Assembly (NCBI GenBank): GCA_026168455.1
Contig: CM047426.1
Span: forward strand, 87,943,986-88,007,985
Source: Theocolax elegans
Lineage: Eukaryota > Arthropoda > Insecta > Hymenoptera > Cerocephalidae
Reading direction: 5' to 3'
DNA length: 64,000 bases
The position numbers were made by a program, and so were the translations under genes. Under the pieces are notes generated by a model. It was not told the origin of the DNA and did no database searches. It saw nothing but the letters and a program-made list of their open reading frames with translations. This document shows, in pieces, positions 1 to 10,068 of the stretch; position 1 is the stretch's first letter; the number at the start of each line of letters is the position of its first letter.

Positions 1-82
1 GATATGGTCAAAAGTTATGGAAGAAATAAGAATTAGACAAAATTTTAATGGGTGGTACTCCTTGTCAGTATAATGAACTTAC

Positions 83-2325
83 TCCATAACTTTCTGATGA
101 AATTCTACACATTTGTTAATTTCGCAAATAGATAATTTATCACAATTGTCATTTTGTGATATTGCCAGTAGTCTATGGCGAATACAGTTCAAGTATCCGC
201 ATGCCATCATAACAAAAAAAGGTCCAGCAGTTTCTATTCCAGATAGAATTACTGTTAGGGAATAAGTGATAGTAGCTTGAAAGCAAACTGTTAGTGTATA
301 CCACGGATCCTCTTGAACATCCACGTAGAAACTGTATAGTAATTATATAACAATTAGATCACTAACTATTATTTATTAGTATATAAAAATAATTATATTA
401 TACATTGCAGTCATAAATATATGGATAAATTTAGTTCAAGTGTGCGGATCAATGTTTTAGGTATCGCCTAGTTATTTTGTCAGTCACATATTTTTACCCC
501 TCTTCAAGCAAAAGTTAGTCGGAAATCGTTTCAAAGCTAGTCACTTTTTAATGTAGAATACGAAAAACTACTATTTTTACATATATTTTATTTTTACATT
601 TGTTTTGTTATCTACATTGTATTAAAATAAATATCAATACGAAGACATATAGTTGTACAAAATTTTTATTTCTTTATATCTAACACGTTTTTATGAAAAA
701 ATTTATCCTTTCAGATAAAAAATATTTTCTTCAAGTTATACTTTTGAAATAATCATTAGTTTCCGCCATGCATTTCAACGAAGTGTGTAGGCTATATGTT
801 TTTAAACGAAAAATGAATATCTACTTCTTAATTATGTAACTGAAAAAATTATTTTATGTTTATTTATAATATTATTCACCATTTTTATGTATTATTACCA
901 TTACCTAATTAGAAATCTGAATTGGCTATGAATCTCCTTTTCTGTTAATTTTTGAGTTTGGAGTATTCAACAGTTTCAAAATTTGGAGCTGAAACATAAA
1001 AGGGAGTGAACTTAAAGAAATGTGTTTGGAAAATATATATCTATTTGAATTAGATAAACAATTATTTACAAAAAATATTCTATAAAATATCTAAATTTCT
1101 TTGTGTTTATAAAGTGATTTTTATTGCTCCTCGTATATAAATTGAATGGCATTTTGTTGTATTAAAAAATTTATGTTTATTTAAAAAATAATTGTTTTAC
1201 CTTCCATGTAAAGAAAACATAAAAAGAACAATCAATTATATGTTATAATTTTTGCAAATTTACACACCATAATTACACATTGATTTTTATTTCATAGAAA
1301 GAATCTGTTATAATTAATCAGAGTTTCTAATCAGCTAATAATAATAGGGTAGAAATTTGCGGTTTTTAATTCACATCAGTGTGATTCAAATTCATTATTT
1401 CATTTTGTTTTCTTACATCCCACACATTGAGTAAATTACCCATATAAGTATATGTGTATAAATACACGTTTATATTTACGTAATTGGTAAAGTCCTCTTT
1501 GCTGTATCATTAACATTATCAGAAGGTATTGTAATGAAATATGCACTTAAAAGGTATACTGTACAACATAACAAAATACCCCAAAGAAAGACATTAAGAA
1601 GGTAATAGCTTATTTTTTCGTAATCTTTAACATACTTCGATTCACCAGTTATTAAAAAAATCCATAATTTTTTGCATAATTCTAACAATTTTATAAATTT
1701 ACGTCGATTCACACAAATCAGTAAATAACGTGTGCAAACACCTTGAACAAGCACCATTTCGCATACACCATGAATTCCTAGCTGTCGTTGTAAAATCATC
1801 TGCACTACGCCGCTTAGAAATATTGTATAATAAAATCCAACCATACAATGACAGTAAAACATGATTAACTGATTTTCTAATGCGCCCCTAAAATTTAATT
1901 ATAATATATTTTTTCATTACATAATTATTTATTTAACCCTTTTAGACCTGAATTAATTTAGAATTTTTTCATATTTTTATTTATAATTTTATCACCATGA
2001 TTGTTTTTATATATAGTATATTATCTTATTAATCCAAAAATACTAATGAACCATTTTTTTTATTAAACTTTACATAATTTACGTTGTATACTTTGGGTCT
2101 GAAAGTGTTATTGATTCAATACATTCTTGTTTACTTATGATAATTTATAGGATAATATATCTTAAAGTTTAAAAGTAATGAAAATATCATATTTTAATGA
2201 AAATTGTACCTTATAGATCTAGTTTCAGCATTTTGATAGGTGCGGGGATAAAATCCAATAGTCTTGAAAAGCGTTATGTAGATTCCTGATATACTTTCAT
2301 ACGTTAATTCCTTTTCCTCTTCCAT
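83..2325 (-). CDS. Insect odorant receptor, N-terminal half (gene runs off the left edge)
   Basis: Three minus-strand exons fit together. Exon 1 is 2325-2210 (ATG at 2325, donor GTACAAT, 116 nt). Exon 2 is 1887-1480 (acceptor TTTTAG, donor GTAAAT, 408 nt). Exon 3 is 331-83 (acceptor ATACAG, donor GTAAGT, 249 nt). Phases match at both joins (AG+G, then AC+T), giving about 257 residues; the rest lies left of base 1. The protein has the layout of the insect OR (7tm_6) family: a short N-terminal exon with IGFYPRT, then several hydrophobic segments, the strongest being YYLLNVFLWGILLCC in exon 2 and SLTVILSGIETAGPFFVMM in exon 3. Family knowledge: these are odorant-gated channel subunits that work with Orco in the dendrite of olfactory neurons. 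No lesion is seen in the visible half. The large intron (332-1479) and small intron (1888-2209) are AT-rich. The specific receptor cannot be named. Confidence 0.85.
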
Positions 2326-2342
2326 TTTTAATTTTTTGACAA

Positions 2343-2845
2343 TTCGAATTTTCAGTATACATACATTTGTTGTATAATATTTTGTAATAATTATTTTGAA
2401 CTGATTTATTGGATGTTATTAGAACTGACACTTTTGGACAACTCGGATGGAATGAACGTCGAGAATCAGTACATAGCGCTTTAGATGAGATAGAACTGAT
2501 TAAAAATGTATGCATATACGCATACTTGATTTCCATTTCACCGATTCATCACTCACCAGTTTGTCAGTTAATATTCGTATTTCCGAATATTTTCTATCGC
2601 CTCTTGCGTAGAAAAAGTTTGGTGGTAGTTCAATAAAGTTTGTTACCTCTTTACAGACGCATCCAACTTTTGTCGATGTAACCGAACTTTCAGTAAAATC
2701 ACTTGCTTTCTCGTATGGCTCGTTTCATCAATTTTTAATTATTCCCGTTTTGAAGCTTCGGCGAATTTTGCTTGTATCTCTCAGTCAGTAATGTGAATCT
2801 TGTTGAACGAAAAGGAGGTACGTGTAACTCACCTTTTATCGTAAA
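2343..2845. repeat. Near-identical block upstream of the OR start (copy A)
   Basis: From 2411 to about 2845 I count six mismatches in roughly 440 bp against 12687-13121, and the first ~300 bp are identical. The adjoining OR exons differ much more. The block holds an open plus-strand frame (about 2400-2636), an AATAAA at about 2630, a good 3' splice-site string (cctctttacag at about 2658) and a strong donor-like AAGGAG/GTACGT near 2818. It may contain the OR promoter, a plus-strand exon pair, or only a gene-conversion tract. Confidence 0.8.
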
Positions 2846-2869
2846 CAATTGTTAATACTAAATATATTA

Positions 2870-3100
2870 CACTGAGAAAAATTTGCTAGTATAAATTACT
2901 ATTTTAATGGTAAAAGGAGGACAGACTTGCATAATTATAAAAATTGCTATTTATAATGGTAAAAATTGCCATTATTAATGGTAATTTTTCCAAAATGGTG
3001 GCATTTTTTACCATTATTAATAGCAATTTTTATACTTGTGCAAGTTTGTCCACCGTTTACCATTAAAATAGTAATTTTTAATAAAAAATTTTTCTCAGTG
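2870..3100. mobile_element. MITE with TA target duplication (Tc1/mariner-like)
   Basis: The ends are inverted repeats, CACTGAGAAAAATTT on the left and AAATTTTTCTCAGTG on the right, flanked by TA on both sides (2868-2869 and 3101-3102). The interior is also largely palindromic, built from mirrored blocks such as accattattaat and gcaatttttat, so nearly the whole 231 bp could fold back. It has no coding capacity. TA duplication is typical of the Tc1/mariner superfamily, but no autonomous partner is visible here. Confidence 0.8.
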
Positions 3101-3569
3101 TAGTGGTATGGTTACTATATCTTGTTATATATTTAACAAACGCGTTTAAAACATTTCTACAAAAAAAATTAAGTTTATATATTTGCCACAGTTTTAATAG
3201 AAATTTCAATCTCGTAAATATGTAGTAAAATTGGTGTAAAATTTTTCTGAAATACAATACTTATTGGATTGTTATACATGTAAAAGTAGTTAATAAAGTG
3301 AACTAAATTTAACTTTACTATTAATTTGTGTAACTTGTAAAGCTTTATATTGTATGTGAATTATTTATAAAAGTGAATAACGTAATCTTATATTTTTATG
3401 TCAGTTTTAGATTGAAACTATATTATGTATCATTTAAACGTGAATAACGTTAGATTTTTTACAAAAATTAGGTAGAAAATACTAGACGTAAATAAAAGAT
3501 TAATGGACAGTTTTATTTTAAAATTTGTCGAAGATATGAATTTCATTAAAACATATTGCATTATTTTAA

Positions 3570-3952
3570 CGGGATGTCGGACCCAAGTTACAGGGATCTA
3601 CACCTTTCAACATAAGAATTATGTTGGAAATATCAAATTAAAAAACTGAAAAAATTCATATGGTTATTTTAAAACAAAAGCCAGGGCATGGCGTTTTGAT
3701 TTTTTAAGAAAAAATAAATTTGTTAATAATAAATGAATAAACAGTTTTTTCGGTCGGTAATTGTTTATCTAAAAAGGCATGAATTTTCAACGCAAAAATC
3801 AGAATTAAATTACAAATTTAAAATTCTGAAAAAATTGAGTATATTATTTAAAACATGCCTAAGGGCATGGCGTTCAGGATTTTTTGAAAAATTTATTCTT
3901 TTGTTTATAAAAAAAGTATTAAATATGACCATTTTTTAAGTCCGACATCCCC
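3570..3952. mobile_element. MITE with TTAA target duplication (piggyBac-like)
   Basis: The 13-bp terminal inverted repeats are CGGGATGTCGGAC (left) and GTCCGACATCCCC (right), bounded by TTAA at 3566-3569 and 3953-3956. TTAA duplication is the hallmark of piggyBac transposons. The 383-bp interior holds two diverged direct copies of an ~88-bp unit (about 3638-3725 and 3816-3905), each with gggcatggcgtt. The short open frame at 3733-3939 has no recognisable domain. The matching site in duplicate copy B is empty. Confidence 0.8.
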
Positions 3953-4300
3953 TTAAAAGGCAAAGATCGAAGTGATTAATTAAATTCATTTCACTAAAAA
4001 TTCTACTTAAAAATAGTCAAATTTACTGTATTTATTAACATATATTATTCGTAACAGTTCTAATTTCACCTGTTATTCCTCCTTATATTATTACTCAATT
4101 ATTAGACTATTTCATTTCCATTATCTTTTTTTTCTAACTATACTAATCAACGAACCTAATTGTTCATCCGTCTCACACCTCCTTACACTCATATTATTAA
4201 TATTTCATAATTTCTAATTTGTTCCTTCCCAATACATTACCCTACTAATAATTTTATTCATTAGTAAAAATATATATTAATATAGTTCTCTTTATTTCAG

Positions 4301-4403
4301 ATGCAGCGTTCCAAGGAGTAGCTGTCACCGAGGAAACCCCGGACACGCTGATCAAGAGGCAACCTTTCGACATCCGCAACAACCATAAGGAACAACTAGA
4401 TAA
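4301..4403 (+). CDS. Internal coding exon of an unrecognised plus-strand gene
   Basis: A 103-nt stretch with GC-rich third positions stands out from AT-rich surroundings. It follows a good acceptor (ctctttatttcag) and ends at donor GTATAC. Only one frame is open throughout. It starts one base into a codon, encodes 33 residues beginning AAFQGVAVTEETPDTLIKRQ, and ends two bases into a codon. The peptide is polar and charged, without membrane segment or known motif. I do not recognise the protein. The next exon must accept a two-base overhang; the exon at 13233 does not, while the one at 10069 does in an alternative frame. Confidence 0.6.
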
Positions 4404-4458
4404 GTATACGCAATTAATATTATTTATTTCATCTTTAATTAATAATAATAATAATATA

Positions 4459-4779
4459 TATGGGGTATTCCACATGAACTGGTCCGATCAAAATTTTAAT
4501 ATGCACCAAATTTTGGGTACACATTGCAAATATTTCTCAGAATACAGAAAAAAATTTTTAGATACTGGAATTTATTTACTCATAAGTTATTCTAACCTCA
4601 AAAAGTGAATTTTTCCAAGTTTTTTTCAACACCAGCTGGGTTCACCGCTATTTAACTCAAAATCTATCAACTTTTACTATAGAACATTATATGTAAAATT
4701 CGTTGCTAATTGTGTCTAGAATTTATTCTTCTAGGTTAGAATTTCTAATTTCAAGGTGAATGTTATATAAACTACATGT
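4459..4779. repeat. Interspersed repeat, copy A (unknown class)
   Basis: This begins tatggggtattccac and matches 11595-11914 at about 90% over roughly 320 bp, including tcaacaccagctgggtt and gttagaatttctaat. Both copies start at the same base, which suggests a true element end. In copy A the repeat-like sequence appears to run on to about 4980, up to the microsatellite. No inverted termini or coding frame are seen. It may be the non-coding end of a larger element. Confidence 0.65.
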
Positions 4780-4980
4780 CAATATTCAACTCAAAAAAGT
4801 GCAAGTGCGCTACAATTGATTTTTTTATCCAAAAGTCTAAAAGAAAGCTTGAAGCAATACCTTTCAAATGGTCTGTAGCATTTTTATGGCCTTCAATTCT
4901 GTATACAACTAAAAAGCTCTAATCTTATAAATATATTTTTTGTGTGAAACACTCAAACGCACGTTAAAATCTAAGTGATG

Positions 4981-5092
4981 TGTATATATATGTATATAGA
5001 TGTATATATGTATATATAGATATATATGTATATATAGATATATATGTATATATAGATATATATGTATAATAGATATATATGTATATGATAAA
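4981..5092. repeat. Tandem repeat, period about 18 bp
   Basis: Imperfect copies of gtatatatagatatatat run up to the 5' side of the gag remnant. The array reads through in one frame as a YICIYR peptide repeat, which is only a by-product of the period being a multiple of three. Confidence 0.85.
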
Positions 5093-5148
5093 TGTGCAGA
5101 GTTGAACAATTATTTATCAATTTCTCGTTCTTTTGGTTCTTTTATAGG

Positions 5149-5930
5149 CATTAGCCGTGAGAGTACACCTTCTCGTAATACTGACAGGATTCCAAGATCG
5201 CCGTTAAAAGACGCAACGAACGGAAAAAGGATAGAACCTTCACTGCAAGCTACGCCGAATAATAATAAAGAGATTGATGAAACTCTTTTGAGCGAAGGGT
5301 TAATTAATGTCATAGGTAAACGTTTTTATGAAGACAGAGTATTAGCTGCACCTTTACATTCCGAAATTGTTGTACGCTGGGAAGAGGTTATTAAACAAGG
5401 CCTTCCAAATAATGAAAAATCAAATCTTATAAAAAAATATCCACCAGCTAAAAATTGCCTTTTTAGTGATCTACCAAAATTAAATGCAGAAATTAAAACT
5501 AGTGTTCAACAAGCGGTCATTAATAGAGACCCGCGTATAATTCTACACAGCATGCTCAGCAGCTACAGGAAAAGCTCTTACAATTCTATTGAAAGGTGGC
5601 AGAGATTTAAAGGACCTTCCAGTCATAGAAAGTTTAAGTGACGCAGTAAAGTTACTAGGAGATATTCAACACGATGAAACTTTGATTCGACGAAGCCTTA
5701 TTCTAGTAAACATAAATGCATCCCTTAAAAATACTCTTACTGATACGAACGATAACGAGTTTTTATTTGGAGAAAAGCTCGAAGAAAAAATAACGCCCCG
5801 TTATCAAGGGAAACAATTGAGGATGTCGGGCGGGCAGAAAACACGGAAGGGTTACAAGAAATCATACAACCAGTCACATTCGAGCTCGCGTGTGAAGCGT
5901 GACGAGAATCGACGTCCGAGACATCAATAA
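5149..5930 (+). pseudogene. DIRS-type gag remnant
   Basis: The first part (about 5149-5555) encodes the gag-like segment with KRFYEDRVLAAPLHSEIVVR and the downstream EKYP-like motif KKYPPAKNC followed by LPKLNAEIKTSVQQAVINRD. A frame change near 5555 moves the rest into another frame, ATGKALTILLKGGRDLKDLP, then LFGEKLEEKI near 5790. Family knowledge: this is the conserved core of DIRS/PAT gag. No convincing start codon is seen upstream. The sequence gttcttttatag at about 5137-5148 looks like a 3' splice site, so an upstream leader exon is possible. The C-terminal tail is basic and polar. Confidence 0.75.
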
Positions 5931-6118
5931 ATGATTCGGTAAGTTCGATAGCAGGTCTGCTGAAAGAATTTGTCTCAAAATAGGAAAGCATTACTTTTGA
6001 TTCAATAATTCTTTCATGGTTAAATGAATATAAAATACGTTTTAATTCAAAACCATTTCAACTACATGAACCCGCAAAGCGGAATTGATCATCCGTAGAA
6101 TAAATAGAAATTACAAAA

Positions 6119-7660
6119 ATGATTTCAGAATTGTTAGATAAAAATGCTATTAATAAATGTACTAATAAGGCAAAAGGTCAATTTCCGTCTGATATATTTT
6201 TAGCGTTAAAGTCAAATAGAAAGTGCAGAATTATTTTAAATTTAAAAACTTTAAATAAGTTTATAGAAATACAACATTTTAAGCTAGAAGGTGGAAGAAC
6301 TGTCACAAGATTGATGAGTGCGGGTTGCTTCATGGCACCGTTAGATTTAAAAGATGCATATTATTTGGTACCCATTCATAGATCGTATTACAAATACTTA
6401 CGCTTCAAGTTTGAAGGATGTTTATGAATTTACTTGTGTACTTTTTGGTTTAAATGTCGAAGAGTGTTTATTAAATGTTCATATAACATAATATTACTGG
6501 AAAAATTGGGTTTTATTATAAATTACAATAAAAGTAATTTAAATCCAATCCAAAAATATACCTTTTTAGGTTTTATTTATAACTCCGTTAATATGCAATT
6601 AGAAAAGCTATTACATGAAAGTAAAAAAGCTTACGTAAAACAAATAATAAAATCAAAGTTAAACCAAATAATAAAAATAAGAGATTTTGCAAGAATTTTA
6701 GGTTATTTGGTATCGTGCTGTGCAGCAGTTGATTATGGGTTCACTCACGCCAAAATATGCGACAGATTAAAATCCTTAGCTTTAGAATTGAATCATAACA
6801 ATTACGAATGTAAAACGATCATTACTCGTGAAATAATTAGTAAACTAAATTGGTGGAAAACGGTGGATAATAATGAGCAACATCCTATAAGGAAAACTAC
6901 GCTTGACTTAGAAATTTTTACTGATGCTTCCTTAACAGGTTGGGGGGCTTTCTGTAACGATGAAAAAGCTTACGGTAATTGGAAAATAGAGGAGAATCAT
7001 TGTTTCATAAATGAATTGGAGCTCTTAGCTGCCTTTTTCGGTTTAAAAGTATTTGCTAAAGACGTAAACAACTATCAAATTTTACTACACATTGATAATA
7101 CCACGGCCATATCATATATCAACAGAATGGGTGGAGTTCAATATGATAATTTAAATTTAGTAGCGAGGAATATATGGCAATGGTGTGAACAGAGAGGTAT
7201 CTCGATTTTTGCAACATATATTCAATCAAAATTAAATAAAGAGGCAAATCGTGAATTAAGAAGATTGAAGCCTCGCATAGAAGTTGAAATATCTAATATA
7301 ATTTTTAAACAAATTTGCAAATTATTTGGAGAACCTGAAATAGACTTTTTTGCCAGTAGATCAAACGCGAAATACTTAAAATATGTTTCTTGGAAACGAG
7401 ATCCAGATTCTTTTGCAATTGATGCATTTACAATTTCATAGAAAAATTGTTTCTTTTATGCTTTTCCTCCATGATCATTGATTTTAAAATAACTAGAAAA
7501 GATAAAAAATGATATAGCTTGCGGCATAGTGGTGGTACCTGAATGGCCATCACAACCATGGTATCCTTTGTTTAAGTCCATGGTAACTTCAGAAATATTC
7601 AGATTTAAAACAAAAAATAATGTATTTTGTTCTAGCATGGAAATAGAGCAATTCTGGAGC
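6119..7660 (+). pseudogene. DIRS-type reverse transcriptase-RNase H remnant
   Basis: RT motifs are visible: CRIILNLKTLNKFIE, then LDLKDAYYLVPIHRSYYKYL with the first catalytic Asp. A frame change at about 6420 leads to VYEFTCVLFGLNV, and from about 6485 the first frame returns (LLEKLGFIINYNKSNLNP, then FLGFIYNS). The part that should carry the Y-x-D-D box is absent in every frame, so roughly 45 residues are deleted. RNase H follows at about 6907-7280 (FTDASLTGWGA, ELELLAA, HIDNTTAISYINR). The late AD position reads AN in NKEANRELRR. Downstream, FGEPEIDFFASRSNAKYLKY and, after stops near 7440, VVPEWPSQPWYPLF match the DIRS-specific C-terminal region. It cannot code for an active enzyme. Confidence 0.85.
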
Positions 7661-8666
7661 AGAACTACCCTGGTGGCCGCAATCTTATCTGCCGATCATT
7701 TGAATTAAAGAATATTTCGCAAGAATCTTCCGCAAATTCAAGAATCCGCAAATAACACTCTCATCTTTGACAGAACCTTCTCTTAAACAATACGAGACTT
7801 GTTTAAAAAGTGGTGGTCTTATTGCAACAGACAAAAGATAAGCCCATTTGAAAAATACATTCCAAAAATTTTAGTTTTTTTGACTGAATTGTATAAAAGC
7901 GGTTCTGCGTGTAGTACAATAAATTGTTACGGATCCGCGATATCATTATTCGTAGGTGCAGAGATAAACCAAGAAGATAGTGTAAAAAGATTTTTCAAGG
8001 GTTTGTCAAAATTAAGACCTGCAAAGCCCAAATACGACTCTACATGGGACCCGAAAGTTGTATACTTAATTATTTTTCTTCTTGTCCAGATAACGAATAT
8101 TTAAATATTAAAGAATTAACGACTAAGTTCATTACATTATTGGCATTGATTACCGGACATAGGATGCAGACATACTCCTTAATCAATATAGATAATATTG
8201 AAATAAAACAGAATATTCTAGAAATAAAGATTTCAGATCGTATAAAAACATCGGGGCGCAATAGAAATCAGCCCGTTCTAGCACTACCTTTCTATGGTAA
8301 GACTAGAAAAATTTTTGCAGCCTCAGTATTGCAATGTTATATAAACAAATCTAAAGATATTCGAAAAAATGAATAATCATTATTTATTTCTTTTAAAAGC
8401 CCATTTAAAGCGGTAACATCTCAAACTTTGAGCCGTTGGGTGAAAAATGTCCTAGAAAAAAAGCGGAATCGATACAAATATATTTACTCTATATTTACTC
8501 AACGCGCCACGCATCTACATATGCTGCTAAGAGAAACGGTCTAGATATAGACACTGTGCGTAGAACCGCGGGTTGGACTAAAACTTCTAGTACATTTACA
8601 AAATTCTATAATTTGCGTTTAAATACAAGTATTAATGCGTTTGTAAAAGCAGTTCTAAAATCGTAA
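7660..8666 (+). pseudogene. DIRS-type tyrosine recombinase remnant
   Basis: The frame starts near GGRNLICRSFELKN (about 7674), shifts near 7755 into LSSLTEPSLKQYETCLKKWW, shifts again near 8062 into LNYFSSCPDNEYLN, and breaks once more at about 8370-8480. Catalytic-box residues typical of the family can be seen: Arg in ITGHRMQTYS, His in STRHASTYAAKRNG, Trp in RTAGWTKTSS, and Tyr in FTKFYNLR. Despite these, at least three frame changes prevent expression of a full protein. Family role: a circular DNA intermediate is inserted without target duplication. Confidence 0.85.
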
Positions 8667-8834
8667 GTTTTCAAAATATAAAAATATTGTTTTTAATTCT
8701 TGCCTAATTATGTGTAAGTACGATGTTGTAAAGTATTATATGAATAAAACATAATCTTTACCTACTGTTTACCGTAACATAGTATGCTTTGAACGTCTAT
8801 ATGTTGATCATGAGGATGGATTGAGGAATGGACG

Positions 8835-9220
8835 CGCAATACAATTATATGATTAATAAACTTACCAGTAAGTGAAGTTCTATCATAATTTTATGAATCG
8901 CCTCTTCCAAAATGATCAGTCCCACCACAATAACCCTTTGTCCACATATATTTTGGACCCCTTACACTTATGTTACGGTATATCTTTAAAAAAAAATGAG
9001 ATACATACGAGCAAGTAGGGAGGAGAGCGGAAAGAAAAACGGTGCGGTACGTCGGCACGAGAGACATCTACTTCTTTCTTTTTACATTGAAACTTTAAAA
9101 TTGTGGTCAATTCGACATAGGGTGAAAGGACTTGTTGATCATTTCGGAAGAGGAGCTTCATACAATTATGATAGAACTTCACTTATAGGTAAGTTCGTTT
9201 AATCATATAATTATAATGCG
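8835..9220. repeat. Inverted repeat, ~85-bp arms around a 217-bp centre
   Basis: The left arm 8835-8918 and right arm 9136-9220 are reverse complements at about 85-90%. Each arm, read outward from the centre, contains a strong splice-donor string: GTAAGTTT in the left arm read on the minus strand, and GTAAGTTC at 9189 in the right arm. In the same reading the arms encode similar peptides (LEEAIHKIMIELHLL and SEEELHTIMIELHL), though the right one then meets TAG at the donor. The centre (8919-9135) is unrelated and moderately GC-rich. It may be a foldback element or an inverted exon duplication. Confidence 0.7.
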
Positions 9221-10068
9221 AGAAATAAATATAATGTAAAAAACAGGGTATTTATGTTCCTATAGCTAGAGGAACAATTTTTACATTATATTTGATATAA
9301 TAATCAAACTTTAATAATTATATTGAATAATTATATTTATTTTAAATTTATATATATTCAAAATATATATACTACACGGAGAAGAATTTATAAGTAAATA
9401 TTATATCAGATAGCAACGCTTGGACAGATTTACATACGAAAAATTATGAAATTACATGTATTTTCTTATAGAACAATTATGAAATTCGGAATTCTTTCTT
9501 TTGGCGGATCCGTTTCTACGAAATACATGTACGCACGTAATTGCGTAAAGTCCGAACTGAGCGATAAATTCGAATAGCATTCGATAAAATAATTGTGAAG
9601 GTTTTAAAACAGAGAAACTGCTACATAAAACAATAAAATTTTCTGTCACCGTAATTTTAAAATACGTGAATTAAAATATTCCTACTTTGGTTTCTTAACA
9701 CATTAGTGGCTGAAAAATTCGCTAATAGCAATTTTAAATTTTTAACAAGAAAGCAATATTTATCGATACAAGAGTTTATGATTTCTTCTTTTCACTTGAA
9801 GAATTGAAGGAAGAATATTCAGTGAAATTAATAAAGTGGATAGATAAATATCGATTTGAAACCACAAGAAGTTTTATTTCTCGCATACATTAATTTTTCT
9901 CTTATAAACACATACGATAATTATCTAGTATTTATAAATTCAATATTACTCTGTCGCATTAATATCGGATTGACACACTAATACTTAACTTTATACGCTA
10001 ACGCCGAGTGTTATTTTTTTTCTTCGCTGTCGCTCGACCGTCCGGCCTGATAGATAGAAATTTTGCAG
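9221..10068. other. AT-rich non-coding stretch with one hairpin
   Basis: No gene is seen. At 9231-9288 an imperfect hairpin has outer stem ataatgtaaaaa/tttttacattat and inner stem tgttcct/aggaaca. The last ~50 bases, ending ttttgcag, form the acceptor of the exon at 10069. Confidence 0.5.

Larger units (their letters stand above)
918..4010. repeat. Segmental duplication, copy A
   Basis: This stretch matches 10866-14410 in order: the intron sequence beginning ggctatgaatctcctttt (about 920 and 10869), OR exons 2 and 1, the near-identical upstream block, the motif tagaaatttcaatctc, and finally gaatttcattaaaac near 3540 and 14335. Copy A contains two MITEs (2870-3100 and 3570-3952) that copy B lacks. 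Between the OR block and the right end the match is patchy, and copy B holds an extra exon-bearing stretch at about 13230-13400. Confidence 0.75.
5100..8700 (+). mobile_element. DIRS/PAT-type tyrosine-recombinase retrotransposon, degenerate
   Basis: Plus-strand remnants occur in the order gag, reverse transcriptase-RNase H (with a downstream DIRS-specific region), then tyrosine recombinase. This is the order of DIRS-like retrotransposons, which integrate with a tyrosine recombinase rather than a DDE integrase. All three regions carry frameshifts or stops, and the RT active-site segment is missing. I could not place the outer ends: no inverted termini or split direct repeats were found at 4460-5100 or 8670-8835. 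The large inverted repeat at 8835-9220 lies just downstream and may or may not belong to the element. Confidence 0.85.

Noticed and set aside
5000..5148. N-terminal extension of gag through the 18-bp tandem repeat
   Set aside because: The YICIYR repeat is translated microsatellite, and a likely splice acceptor precedes the recognisable gag sequence.
4459..9220. The 320-bp repeat and the inverted repeat as the two terminal repeats of the DIRS element
   Set aside because: No sequence is shared between 4459-4985 and 8670-9220 in either orientation, so they are not matching termini.
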